Origin: Copromyces sp. CBS 386.78
Taxonomy: Eukaryota; Ascomycota; Sordariomycetes; Sordariales; Sordariaceae
Direction of reading: 5' to 3'
DNA: 64,000 bases
NCBI GenBank assembly: GCA_030685235.1
Contig: MU839093.1
Coordinates: 372,001-436,000, forward strand
Shown: piece after piece, positions 48,155-59,620 of the stretch
Position numbering within the stretch: the stretch's first letter is position 1
How the letters are laid out: each line of letters opens with the position of its first letter
The notes under the pieces: generated by a model
Told to the model about the DNA's origin: nothing
Seen by the model: the letters and a program-made list of their open reading frames with translations, nothing else
Databases searched by the model: none
Program-made: the position numbers and the translations under genes

Positions 48155-49185
48155 ATGAATTCTTCAAAGGGGGAAGAAAACTCCCCTACTCCTGGCCCTG
48201 CGTCCTCAAACCCCGAGACGGAGGGTCTTCTGCCTGGAGCTCATTGGGGCCATCAAGTTCGATCCGCTTCATCACTTGTCTCGTGACTTATGATCAAATC
48301 AATGAACTGGTTGCTGACATACATACTCTTCCCGTTGTAGCAAGTTCCCGAAAATGACTCTGATTCACCCCTAGGTAGCGATGTCGAAAGCTCGACTGCC
48401 TCGATTAGTTCGAGTATTCTCAAATACCGCACCATCAATGGTCGGACCTACCACAGCGATAGCGTGACAGATGGAGAATACTTGGGACCTAATGATGACA
48501 AGGCTAATGAAATACTGGATCTCTTGTAAGTCGCCCATATTTGATCCATTTTCCGAAACTTGCGCTTACTCGTCTTTTCAACAGTCACCATTTGGCGACC
48601 CTTCTCTATGATGGCGAGCTTTACACGGCTCCAATTACAAATGACCCCAAGAATGCTATTGACATTGGCACGGGGACAGGCTTGTGGGCGATCGACTTTG
48701 CCGATAAATTCCCTGAGTGCAACGTGATTGGTACCGATATTTCTCCCATCCAGCCTAGCTGGAACCCCCCTAACGTCAGCTTTGAGATCGACGATTTCAA
48801 CACAGAATGGACCTTCGAGGATAACAACCACTTTGACTATACCCATCTTCGTTGGCTTAGCGGTACTGCGAAGGACTGGAATGAGGTTTATAAGCAGGCT
48901 GCCGTGGATATGAGCCTTCTACGCAGCGAAAAGTGTATTCCAACAAGCACAATGAACATGTAAACCTTCGTGTTCTTTGTCGTTGCAAGATATCCATATT
49001 GCTGGCGCCTCTCCAACGGCCAACAGTCAGCTGGATTGCTCCGTACCCTCACCAACGCCATCTTATTTCGCGGACTATCTCGCAACATGAAGCTGACAAC
49101 GGCGTAATCCCAGATTCCTGTGTCACCATGGCCTAAGGACCCAAAGGCCGAATTGGAGAGAATTTTGGGCGTTGAAGGTTCATAG
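48155..49185 (+). pseudogene. Truncated LaeA/UMTA-like methyltransferase (copy 7)
   Basis: Recognisable exons: 48155-48256 (tail with one SPTP, then GAHWGHQ), 48341-48525 ([29 protein letters not shown]) and from 48585 (HHLATL, motif [42 protein letters not shown]). The frame leaves the family after about 48895 and stops at 48963, before the KPGGWIEH region. A piece of the last exon reappears at 49114 after a CAG (IPVSPWPKDPK) and stops at 49185. The two introns that split YW|GPND and TG|LWAID in the other copies are cleanly absent. A 221-residue product with only the SAM-binding half is possible on paper. Confidence 0.85.
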
Positions 49186-49312
49186 TGGAGGTAATAACGA
49201 CCGTCGGTGGACGTTGGATTGGATAGGTTGCTACCTGGTGATTCTTGGTCGAACAACTGGAATGAATAGTGTACAGGGCAGTAGCACATTTCCTCCCTTT
49301 CCTTTCCAGGTT
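49186..49312. other. spacer between methyltransferase pseudogene and microsatellite
   Basis: No feature seen. Confidence 0.3.
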
Positions 49313-49434
49313 CCTTCCTTCTTCCCTTCCTTCTTTCCTTCCTTCTTTCCTTCCTTCTTTCCTTCCTTCTTTCCTTCCTTCTTTCCTTCCTTCTTTCCTT
49401 CCTTCTTTCCTTCCTTCTTTCCTTCCTTCTTTAC
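49313..49434 (+). repeat. Pyrimidine microsatellite, 12-bp period
   Basis: About ten units of CCTTCCTTCTTT run directly into the assembly gap, so the array is probably longer than shown. Confidence 0.95.
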
Positions 49435-49530
49435 NNNNNNNNNNNNNNNNNNNNNNNNNNNNNNNNNNNNNNNNNNNNNNNNNNNNNNNNNNNNNNNNNN
49501 NNNNNNNNNNNNNNNNNNNNNNNNNNNNNN
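49435..49530. other. Assembly gap (96 N)
   Basis: Ninety-six undetermined bases after the microsatellite. True length and content are unknown. Confidence 1.
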
Positions 49531-50018
49531 GTCCTTCCTGGCTTCAAACCCACCCAGTGCCTCCACGCCGCTCCTCGGCCAAAAATCTCAAATCGTCAAA
49601 TCCATTGAGCCCCTCGAGGGGGAATCCGTTCTATGAGGTTCAGTTCATCATAAAACTGTCAGCATCCAATCTCCTCCAAGCCAAAAACCATCGACGAAGA
49701 ATCGCCACCAATTGAAGCCAATTCACCTCCAATTCTAGGTCTCGGCTGTCATTCGCTCTGAACCCTACTGCTCGCGTACTGCTGACTGATCCTACTCTAT
49801 CGGGGCAGGCCGCCTAGATTCGGACACTTCATTGATCACCACCATGAGCCTCAGTCCGTGGGTGAATGATTTAGGCAGGGGGTCCTCGCGGCCACTAGAG
49901 TGGATGTCCAAATATCCATCGCCTGTAATTGATAAATGCCCTTTGGGTTATACCAAGAAGGGAAGTACTACATAGCAGAGAATATATCATCCGTCATGCA
50001 TAGGGAAGCTCGCAATTT
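49531..50018. other. 3' flank of the arylsulfatase gene
   Basis: No gene is recognised between the gap and the sulfatase stop. Confidence 0.4.
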
Positions 50019-52090
50019 TTAAACCCACTGATCCCATCGGTGTCCATCCCGGTATACCAACCCATCCGTCTCAAACTGCGGACCTTCCGCCTCCACAATG
50101 TATCCTTTCTCGCAGCGGTCGAACTCTACCCTCTTCTGCTCTTTCTCATAAAACGTATCAAACCTACTCGAGAGAGCATCATTTAAGTTCTGCACATTTC
50201 CAGCCGGATGCAGTGCCTCCCATGGTCTAATGCACGTCTTTCCTTTGCACGACTTGAGGACAAAGAGAAGTGAGTCAAGTCGGGCAACGACTTTCTGGAA
50301 CGGCGCCCTAAGGAGGAACGACGGTGTCTTCCCATTGGCTAGCGATGAAGGATCGAGCAGGTTGCTGAGCTGGTATGGATCGGTCTGTTCATGTAACGAG
50401 TCGGTTAGCATCGTTGATAATAAGAAGGTATTCGATATCAAAATGGGAGGAAGCGATTTCCAGACAAAGAAAAAGAGACTCACCTGAAGATCGTACAACT
50501 CGTGCTCGCCACTGCACCAAACAGAGTAGTACAAGTTATACCCCTCGCCCAAGATCCTCACGGCCTTGTACGTATTGTTCGTCCAGAACCTTTGGGCATC
50601 CTTCCCGAAGACTCGACCCTCCGACAACGCCAACCCCCAATACTCAACAGTGACATGCTCATGTCTCTTCCCCTTCTCCTTCGCTTGAGCCAGATCCTCA
50701 GCGGTAAGCGGGATCGCCTCACCATCCAGCTTGTACTCTTCTTCCTTGTTGTCATCATCACCCCCCAACGCCCCAGCCAACTTCAAAACCGTAGACGCCA
50801 AATCCACATGACTAGTAACCACCTCCGCCACGCTTCCCTTCTTCACGCCCGGTCCCCTCACAATCAACGGGACGTTGATATCCTCTTCAAACCCGCACTC
50901 CTTGCCCGGCTGCAAGCGGTGCTGACCAATATGGTAACCGTTATCAGACGTGTAAAAGACGTACGTATCCTCCAACAACCCGTGACGCTCCAGCCGCTCC
51001 ACCACACCGGCGACCAGCTCGTCCACCGACTGCAGCGTGCGCAGCCGCTGGCGGTAGAAGTGGTCGTTGAAAGCCACATTCTCGGCGCTTTGCACAGGCA
51101 GGTGAGAAATCCAGGACACGCCTGAGGCGCGCGAGGAGGGGTTGAAGTGCGGGGTGCGCGGGACGACGACGTCTGGAAACAAGTGGGCGTGCCGGGCGGC
51201 GGGGATGGGAGGGGTGAAGGAGACGAATTGTTCGATGTCGTCGTCTTCGCTGGTGGGACGGCGGTGGAGGGTGTTTACGCCTTCTGAAGAGGAAGAAAGG
51301 GTGCGCGGCTCGATGTTACTGTGAGGAGCAATGGGAGCGATACCGAGGAAGAACGGCCGTCCTCCATCATCGTGTACGTTTCGGGCGGCGTCGTCGAGGA
51401 ATCCGTAGGCCTTTTCGGCGAGCACGTCGACTGAGTATTGGCCTTCGTAGCTGACCGGCGGATCGCGGTTGCGCTGGAAGGTGGCGTTGAGGTACGAGTA
51501 GGTGTAAGGATCCAGGAGAAAGTCGGAGCCGTTCCAGCCGGCCAGGTAGGGGGAGTCGTAGTTGTCGACGGTGTGGGCGTTGAAGAGCTTTCCGGTGTAG
51601 TAGGTGTCGTAGCCGGCTTCTTGGAGCCAGACGGGCAGGTAGGCTTCGTTGAAGCCTTGGCTGATAAACTTGGGTAATCCACCTGGTGCTCGGTGTTAGT
51701 CATTGCCGACCTAGACTTAGCCATAAATGCATATTTAGGGAAAATTTTACCATATGGCGGTGATACATCCGTGACATTGGTGTTGTGAGCTTGCTTTCCG
51801 GTCCACAGAGAAACTCGGGCAGGGCAGCAGATGGCCGTTGTACAGTAGTGACGTTTGTATGTAGTACCTTCATCGGCCAGGTGTTTCTTGACAAGGGGAA
51901 GATAGTCGAGAGACTGCAAATGCAGGTCTTGGTCGTCGGTAAGGATAAAGACGATGTTGGGCTGCTTCTTTTCCTTTGCCGCCGTCCCCTTTGATTTCTG
52001 TCTGAAGCCTAGGGGTTTCTGTTCGCCGCCCACGACAAAAGCAGCTGACACTTGCAGACCTGCTACAAGAGCTGCCGCTGAAAAGCGCAT
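50019..52090 (-). CDS. Arylsulfatase, secreted, 634 aa
   Basis: Three exons on the minus strand: 52090-51751, 51682-50484, 50384-50019. It hydrolyses sulfate esters, probably to scavenge sulfur. Residues 1-20 (MRFSAAALVAGLQVSAAFVV) are a signal peptide. PNIVFILTDDQD (about 44-55) supplies the first metal-binding Asp pair. CCPARVSLWTG (about 88-98) is the sulfatase signature whose Cys (C-x-P-x-R) becomes formylglycine. GKLFNAH, APIAPHSN, VFYTSDNGYHIGQHRLQPGK and the RGPGV region complete the metal and active sites. Length fits fungal arylsulfatases such as Neurospora ARS-1. Divergent from the MFS transporter at 53073 across a 980-bp intergenic region that contains a MITE. Control by sulfur limitation is an inference from the family. 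Confidence 0.93.
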
Positions 52091-53072
52091 TTTGAATGGC
52101 TTGTATGATCAAGTGTTGGGAGGTGAGAGACAGTCAGGTTGTGGGGATTCTCAGGGGTTGTAAACAATCATGATGAGGTTCCAATAAATAGGACCGGGGC
52201 AGTAAAACGGTCGGGAAGCCGGTAATCATCAATGATCCGAACCAGTGTTGGGATAACTCACTCATGTTATGCCTTCATCGTCAGATATTCCAAGGAAGTC
52301 AAACAGTGCGGCTCCGGACCGGCGCTGTGATTGCTAAGCGGTTATTCATTTACACCTCTGCCGGCATTTATCTTGTTAGCGTGTTTTTTGGAAAGTGGCA
52401 AGAACTTTGATTTTCGTACAAAAGATGAGTGGTTTCATCACCTCTGTACCCTTGAATATTGTAATGTGGCGGTACCGCGCTAACAAGATAAATGCTGGCA
52501 GAGGTGTACACTAGTGGTTGGAGTGTAAGTCATTGATGGCGTGCTAGTTTGGCGCAATTGCACCAATGCATGCGCGTTTATTAGAGGATTCCACTATGAC
52601 AAGAACTCTTCCCCGCACCCTAACCCCAACTTCGCAATGATATAATTGGTTTCTCTTTTCATTTGCCCATCTTTGTCGTTTCGGCAAGCAATATTCTCGA
52701 AACAGCGTGGGAGGGTAGTATCCCGTTTACAATTCAAGGGTCCCCAAAATGTGACGTTGTCCGGACCTGCGGTTAACGAAATCCAGGTACCTATGTCGTG
52801 ATTGTCTCGACCTTTCGTTTACCTCATCGTATCTCGGGGATCACGGGTTGTCAGACCTCCGGGTTCGGGATGGATCTCATTCGGGTGGAGTAACCCTCAA
52901 GGTTGTTGTCTTATTTACTTGAGCCTGTTTCCGAGTTCGAGTTTAGGGCTTCGTATTCTTTGCGCTTTCCAAGATCTGCAGGTATGTACCCTTGCGACAA
53001 CTCAAAGAAGACCGCTAATCTTGTCCAGGATTGCCAACTGGTTTGGACGGTCGTTGCTCAACACTGGTCAAG
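52091..53072. promoter_or_regulatory. Divergent intergenic region, sulfatase / MFS transporter
   Basis: The 982 bp between the two start codons must hold both promoters. Apart from the MITE no defined regulatory motif could be assigned by eye. Confidence 0.45.
52353..52506. mobile_element. MITE with 29-bp terminal inverted repeats, TA-flanked
   Basis: 154 bp. The left arm (52353-52381) starts CACCTCTGCCGGCATTTATC and the right arm (52478-52506) is its reverse complement with one mismatch. TA lies on both sides (52351-52352 and 52507-52508), as for Tc1/mariner elements. No coding capacity. The arms end in TTGTTAGCG, which is shared with the inner part of the ends of the MITEs at 572 and 12560. 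It lies in the divergent promoter region of the sulfatase and MFS genes. Confidence 0.85.
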
Positions 53073-55172
53073 ATGGTTCAACGCCATGGCGACGAGCAGT
53101 CCCAACTCTCAGAACGAGAGCCTCTTTTGAGCGAAACAGCGCAACCAGGCTCCGGCTACCACGCCTGTCACGGCATTTCTAAACAAGATAGCGGTAATGG
53201 AGTCCTCGAACCAGTTCCTGAAGTGGACGAGGAGTGGAGTCTTGGACGCGGGGAGACCGAGTCGTTGAAGGAAGGCCCTCATATGAACGTGGTCAAGATC
53301 ATATCTGTCATGCTGCTAGGCATTTTCGTCGCACAGACAGATACGTCCATTCTCCTGGCGACACATACAATTATCGCATCCGAGTTCAATGCCTTAAAGG
53401 ACTCTAGCTGGCTCATCATCAGCTTCTCTCTGGCTGGGGCGGCCACGCAGACTTTGGTGAGAAACGCCACTGATTGGAACAGCTCTTTGCACATATGCTG
53501 ACCATTTTGGCCCTGCACAGTATGGAAAGCTAAGTGACATATATGGGCGCAAGAGGATGGTGATCATTGCCTATACTATGTTCATGGTCGGCTGTGCCAT
53601 CGTCGGTGTTGGCCAGAGCATGTGGCAGGTTGTCTTGGGTCGAATTGTATCCGGTGCCGGAGCCTCCGGCATGTCTGCACTCGTGTCCGTGCTCATTACA
53701 GGTGAGTTGAGCTTTGAAATAACCGACGCATCATTTTCAGCGACGACTAACACCCAGTTACCCCTTAGATCTGCTCCCTCTCCGAGACGTTGCCCAGTGG
53801 AGAGCATACGTCAATCTCGTAGCTACCCTTGGCCGAAGCGTGGGGGGACCTCTTGGAGGTTGGCTGGCAGATGTCGTCGGATGGCGATGGTAAGCCCCTT
53901 CTCCTTCTTCCACTGACCACACCAGATACCTAACCACTGACATTGATACGCATAGGTCCTTCCTCGGCCAAGTACCACCCATAACCCTCGCCATCATTCT
54001 CTGCTCAGCATATCTACCCAACCATACCAGCACGCTAGACGACGAGACAGATGCCAGCGCCGCTCAGTTGAAGAAGAGCAAGTTCAGCCGTATCGACTTC
54101 AAGGGCGCATTCATCTTCGCCACCCTTGTGCTAGCCCTTCTTCTTCCCATCGAGCTCGGCGGCGTCAACATTCCCTGGTCCCACCCGCTCATCTTCGTCT
54201 TGCTCGGTGCCAGCGCCGTCCTTCTCGTCCTGTTCATCGCAGTGGAAAAGCGACAGGAAGAACCGATCCTACCGCTGGAGATCTTCCACAGCAAGGACGC
54301 CATCCTCTCCTTCTTGATCCTAGGATTGCAGACGGCTGCCCAGCTGGGTATAATGTTTACCGTCCCCCTCTACTTCCAAGTGACATCCACGCCACGGCCC
54401 TCGGCCACCGTAGCGGGCGCGCACCTCGTCCCCGCTGTCGTGGGTAACGCTGTTGGTGGCATCATCTCCGGTTCTGCCATCAAGCGATCGGGGCGGTACA
54501 AGTCCCTCGTCGTCTGGGCCGTGACCGGCTCCTCCATCGGCTATCTTCTCCTGATGCTGAGATGGCATGGCAACACCAACTGGCTTGAGAGCCTGTACAT
54601 CTTCCCCGGTGGATTCGGCTTGGGGGTTGCCAGCAGCGCGCTGTTCATCTCGCTTCAGGTGGTCATCGACCCGGCCCACATGGCACCTGCTGTATCGTTC
54701 ATGTATCTGATGCAGACGGTGTGGATGACGATCGGGTTGCCAGCCGCGGGTGCGATTATGCAGACCGTTCTTCGAAGGAGCCTTGGGATCAGGTTGTTTA
54801 AGCTGGGATATGATAGCACTGAGGTTGCCGAGGTTTGTGCCCCTGTGTCGTGCGTCTCGTCGTACAGAGAGTGGTTATCGCTAATGCAAGAGACACAGAT
54901 CATATCGAAGGCTGTTTCTGACGTTGACTTTATTGACGGCGCAATCGAGAAGGTTAGAAATGCTGTTGTCCAGTCGTATATTGACGGCCTGTGGTGGAGC
55001 CATGGTCAGTTTCCCCCTCTTTGCTCCCTTTTGCGAGTCTCCTTCTGGCTTTCTGGCACGTACGGCAAGAGCTAACCACTGTTACCATGACGTAGGGTTC
55101 TCGTTCGTGTGCACAGTCACTGCATTTGTGCTGGCTGTCTTCCTCAAGCAGAGAAGGCTCGATGGAAACTAG
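53073..55172 (+). CDS. MFS multidrug/amino-acid-type transporter (DHA2, 14-TM group), 581 aa
   Basis: Six exons: 53073-53456, 53521-53701, 53769-53889, 53956-54832, 54899-55004, 55096-55172. Start context TCAAGATGG. A polar N-terminal tail of about 70 residues (SEREPLLSE, acidic dileucine-like) precedes the first helix. Family motifs are GIFVAQTDTSILLATHTIIA in helix 1, GKLSDIYGRKRM (motif A, about 130-141), GRIVSGAGASGM and GPLGGWLADVVGWRW. The hydrophobic pattern gives about 14 helices. It resembles fungal drug:H+ antiporters and vacuolar basic amino-acid permeases (VBA type); substrate not deducible. The acidic leucine motif favours a vacuolar site, by inference. Intron 54833-54898 is 66 nt with no in-frame stop, so retention would keep the frame. 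Confidence 0.9.
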
Positions 55173-55804
55173 TCTAAACCTTGATTACCGCACCCTTGGT
55201 GAGTGAGCACTGCTGCTGAAGATCGAGCAAGTGCAGCTCTTAGTTATACAGAATCAGCTTATACCAAAGTCGTTGAAAACGGCAGACTAATTCGGGGCTG
55301 TTGCGCACAACTCCATGACCGGTGCTGCTTTTTGTGTTTCGAATAAATCCACTGAGCAAGAAACTTCGCAAATCGTGAAACTGGGTATGTCCTGGAGTGA
55401 TGTATGCAAGGTAGGTGAGCAGCTAACTAGCCTGGCTCTAAAGGCCTTCCACGTCTGTGTCAGTGTTAGTGTCAGCGTCATTGTTTTGTTTGTTTTGGTA
55501 CGGGCCTAAGCCCCAGAAAGGGGCGAATGATCAATCGCTTACTGGCTTTATACAATGCTTCCCTAACCGGGCTATAGCCAGCAGTCGGACTGGTTTAAGT
55601 TGCTGTTTCTCTTTTTGCCTTTTCGAATGTAACCTTGTACGCAACAGGATATCTCCCAAAAACGCCCGGCTTTATGAACCATTATTAACAGTGCTTTCCA
55701 TCGCAAAGAATCTTATGCACCCATCCCATCCTTCTACCCTGGGTTGACATCTGGTCACGCGAGCGAGAACCATTACGGTTTACATCTGCAGCCTCATCGG
55801 CGTA
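55173..55804. other. intergenic between convergent genes
   Basis: Separates the 3' ends of the MFS and WD40 genes. A GTCAGTGTTAGTGTCAGCGTC-like short repeat is near 55460. No gene is recognised. Confidence 0.4.
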
Positions 55805-57648
55805 CTAGATCCGAACACCCCAAACACCGCGTCCTGCGCTGACTCCCAACCAATCGCCATACTCGCCGTTGCCCATCGGGGGAACCCATCCAAGGTTTCC
55901 AACCTCATAGTCACACTGCCAACTAGCCACAGGACTCCTCGTGTTTTCAGGCTGTCCTGTCGCGTTCAAACCGGAAGGCTGGTTGAGCAAGTCCCAAACG
56001 AGCACCTGGCAGTCGTCACCGCCCGAAGCAAGCGTGCCTCTCCGCGTGGGCGACCACTCAATGCAGTTCAAGGAACCCCCATGGCCCCGAAGCTCCAGCA
56101 ACGCCTGTCCTGGTTGACGAACGTCCAGTATCCGGATGACATTGGAGTCCATCGCGAAGGTTGCGAGCAAATGCTGGTCGTGGGGAGATGTGGCCAGTCG
56201 CAGGAGGGGAGGGGGGTGCGACATGGTTTGCTGAGCCAGCGTAGGGCTGATCCGGCCGCCATTAGCGTCTAAATATCTTGGTTAGCAAGTTGTATAAATA
56301 CGGACCCCAGGAAACTCAACAAGTGTCACTTACCACGTTCTTCCTTGCCCGTGGGCTCGTAGATGATAGTACTGTGCTCAAGGCTGCGAAGATCGAACAT
56401 GCGCACACTGCCGTCCTGGCCACAGCTTACAAACACATCTACACTGTTTGCGCAGAAGCGAACGTCGTAAACCTCCTTGTCATGGGCAATAAGTTGAGTC
56501 TTTGCCGTTAGCGAAGGGATATCCCAGATGGTACACGTAGTGTCGATACTTGATGTGATGATCAAGCTGGGCTGAACGGTGTTCCAGTCGAGCGAGGTTA
56601 AGGGAGCTGTGTGATCGGGTGTCTTGGAGTTCGACAAGAGAGCTAAGGGGGTGAGCTTGGTGATAGGGGCGTCACGGCCGCTTCTAGACGTGATCGAAGA
56701 GCCGCTGGTAGGGACCACGGGGTCAGCCGGGAGGGACCACAGTCGCAAATGGTCTCCTGAGGTCGCAAGCAAGTCTGTTGATTGTTTCTGCGACGAGGGA
56801 GGTTCCCACAACAGGCGCGTTACAGGGTATGAATGTGTAGCCTCGGCGGTGCGGGTGAACTCCATCGAGTACTTGGAGGTGCCCGGGGAATACACATCGG
56901 GTGATGTTTGCGTCAAATTGGCCTCCAAGATCTGGATGTAGTTGTGACCATCCTCCAAGTAGCTGCCAATGGCCAACTTGCCGGCACTGTTTGCGCTGGG
57001 GCGCCACTTACACCAGTCGAAGGCGTACGTAGCCCAAGGGGCCATGTAGTTGCTGGTACGAGACTGGGGATTGGCCAATTCGTAGGCCTGGCTACCGGGA
57101 AGCATGCCATCGGAGAGGCTGGAATCAGCCCGAGGCCGGATATCAGACAGTCCCAGCGGGGTGTTGGAGACGTTGCGAGATGACGAAGCGGTCGCGTACT
57201 TGTTGGTACCTGCGGGAGACATGTATTGCGACGAAGAGCTGCCACCTGGAGGAGTCGGGTTATAGGCGGCGTAGGCCGAGTTGCCGCCGTCATAGGAATT
57301 CGAGGCCATGGCAGCAGGGCTGGAGCGTTCATAGCCGTGGGACTTGTAGTCAGCCGACTGTTGCATCGTGGGAAGAGTAGGGGCCGTGTTGGACTGCATC
57401 ACAGGCGGACGAGACGACATGCCTCCGGGCTGTAGAACATTGGGCACGGCACCAGCGCTCTGATAGCTCTGCATGTTGGGGGGGCTCGCGGGCATCTGTT
57501 CGAGCTTGATATGTGGTGCGCCCGAGGACGAGTACTCGCGGGGCGACGGTATGGGGGCCTGATGTGCCGACATGTGAAGCTCGTCGCCGTGGGAGGGATA
57601 GGCACTCGGTCGGCGCGCCGGCTGATATTGCTGCGACTGCTGGTTCAT
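55805..57648 (-). CDS. WD40 protein of the DCAF7/AN11 (WDR68) type, 592 aa
   Basis: Two exons on the minus strand: 57648-56334 and 56268-55805. Residues 1-220 are Ser/Pro/Gln-rich and disordered. The C-terminal about 370 residues are a WD40 propeller that starts ATYAFDWCKWRP and contains KLAIGSYLEDGHNYIQILE, VTRLLWEPP, DLLATSGDHLRLWSL, APLTSLDWN, IITSSIDTTCTIWD, VYDVRFC, FVSCGQDGSVRMFDLR, LLATFAMDSNVIRILD, LNCIEWSP and LASGGDDCQVLVWDLL. This order is typical of DCAF7/AN11/TTG1, a scaffold for DYRK kinases and CUL4 ligases. The usual core is about 340 residues; the long N-terminus is extra. The frame is open upstream to 57951 but that begins with TTG; 57648 is the first ATG. Confidence 0.88.
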
Positions 57649-58754
57649 AGTGCCAATGCCAGTCGGCAACACGAGATATCTTGGGCGAAGGAGGTTGAAG
57701 AGTCGCGGTCTTGAGGAATGCGGTCGAGAAGCGAGTAGCCTAGCTGGCTTGGGTTGCCCTGACGCTAGCGGGCGGGATGCGACTAAGGGCGAGCTTGAAG
57801 CGATGGGGCCACGGCGCTGTTTAATATTAGGTATGTACCGGTATATACTGGGGATTTGGTTATGTATGAAGGGCGCTGTTTGCGAAGGTTGTCGGGATGG
57901 ATGGTTGTACTGGTTGCGATATGGTGGTTGAGGTGATGATGGATGGCGCAAACCGAACGGCGCCTGACGAGGACGGCGCGGGCTGTTACCGAGAGCGCAA
58001 GAGAGTGACCAAGCGAGTATCGATATGCGATGGCCCGGGCGGGGGAGATGTAGGTAGGTAAGCTTCTGTTCGGTGTCGGCAGCCCCGTGACAATTACTTG
58101 GCTCTCGGTTAGGTTTGTATCGTCACCGTGGAAAGGTGGACGGCGGAGAGTGAAAGGTGCCCGGGAGGAAGACGACGGGAGACGGGAGTGAAGGTTGAGG
58201 TTAGGTGGTGTACCTGGGGGAAACGAACGACACTAGGTATGCGGCGGCGGCGCGATGCCGGGGTCACACCACTCAGCTCTGTGACTGTCAGGCCAACAGC
58301 GGGCTCCCGGCGGGCTCCCAGCGTGGAAAGTGAAGGTTGCGGGGGACAAGGTGCACAATGTCCTTCACTTCCGCTTACAGCTTGGCCACTCAGTAACTCA
58401 AACTGTCTATGTCAAGAAAATAAGCTCCCAATTACCAGGTAGGTTGCGTTTAACGGGGTCTCTTGAGGGAAACTTTGGTGCGTTTCTGTGCGCCGATCTG
58501 ACTCGAGAAGCGCATATACTTCAACCGAGTAGGCGTTTATTCATATATGCACATCAACCACCCGAAAGCCGCATAACGACCTCTGATCAGACCCCACACT
58601 GGCGATTGACGGGCCGGCAGACAATTCGATTCCGCGCGCTCCAGCGACGAGCACCTCGACGGCGTCAACCTTCAACCCAACACCTCAACGGCAGGCAGGC
58701 AGGAAGGCTTACTCTCGACCAAGTCGGCCAATCTCAATAACCAAGCAAGTCACC
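57649..58754. promoter_or_regulatory. Divergent intergenic region, WD40 gene / bL36m
   Basis: 1.1 kb between two start codons. The WD40 side (57650-57950) is probably a long 5' leader. Before bL36m, a CAACCTTCAACCCAACACCTCAAC-type CA-rich leader is present (about 58660-58740). No other gene is recognised. Confidence 0.45.
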
Positions 58755-59237
58755 ATGTCGAACCTCTTCCGGTCGCTCGCATCCTCGATGCGCGCGCTTT
58801 CCCTGGCGACCCCTCGCGCCGCCGTCAACACCACCAAGACCGTTGTCTCGACACACCAGACACGATGCCTCTCCCAGGGCCTCCTCTCCCGCCACGTCTG
58901 CACCCCCATGTGCTCCCATAACAGACCCGTCGCCGTCTCCCAAAGCGCCAAGAACGGCCTCCAGTCGAAGCAGCAGTCGAGGGGCATGAAGGTTCACTCC
59001 GCTATCAAGAAGCGTTGCGAGCATTGCAAGGTGAGACGCACAGCATTATATATCGTGGGAACTTGAGATATCTGGAGAAGTCGGCGAGTGTGGAGGCTTT
59101 AGGGATGGGCCCGGGCTGATCTGTCAACCCGAAATCTACAGGTCGTCCGTCGCAAGGCCAACAAGAGGCAAAACGGCTACCTCTACATCATCTGCCCTGC
59201 GAATCCCAGACACAAGCAGCGCCAGGGTTACAGGTGA
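58755..59237 (+). CDS. RTC6: Mitochondrial large-subunit ribosomal protein bL36m
   Basis: Two exons, 58755-59030 and 59142-59237 (123 aa). Residues 1 to about 75 are an Arg/Ser/Thr-rich mitochondrial targeting region. Mature bL36 begins MKVHSAIKKRCEHCK, then VVRRKANKRQ, YLYIICPANPRHKQRQG. The zinc ligands Cys-x2-Cys...Cys...His of bL36 are all present. Introns that split the L36 core between CK and VVRR are not unusual in fungi. Start context CACCATGTC. Confidence 0.95.
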
Positions 59238-59620
59238 ACATGACGACAAGGATATCGACGACGGAGAGCGAGAGACACATGGTGTGTAAGATGAGCGCTG
59301 GACAACGGGCATGATCTTGTGGTTATTTACGGGTCTACATAAGAGGGTTGGGCTGTACGATATGTTAGGCGAAACGACGATCCTGAAAAAAACCAGCGCC
59401 GACTCACATGCCGATACAGAAACGAACGTGTATATCAGGTCTGCGGTGCAACGGGCATTTCCCCCCGCCCAGAATGAGGGATTGGCCGACATAGCCGCAC
59501 CTAGCAGCGTCCGGTCGTCCGGATTGATACCAGGAAATACGGCAAGGATTGAGGCTCGGAAATCAGGGGAACGGTTGTCTGGTGAGTGACGGCCGAGGCC
59601 AGAAATGGTCTCTTATTCAG
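59238..59620. other. intergenic between convergent genes
   Basis: 3' flanks of bL36m and the LYR protein. Overlapping frames on both strands show no resemblance to known proteins. Confidence 0.4.

Noticed and set aside
19752..55172. Secondary-metabolite gene cluster (LaeA-like proteins plus MFS transporter)
   Set aside because: No polyketide synthase, peptide synthetase, terpene cyclase or P450 is present, and the transporter is about 4 kb beyond the nearest methyltransferase pseudogene, next to housekeeping genes.
57649..57951. N-terminal extension of the WD40 protein
   Set aside because: The open frame upstream of 57648 has no ATG (it begins with TTG) and its composition looks like an untranslated leader.
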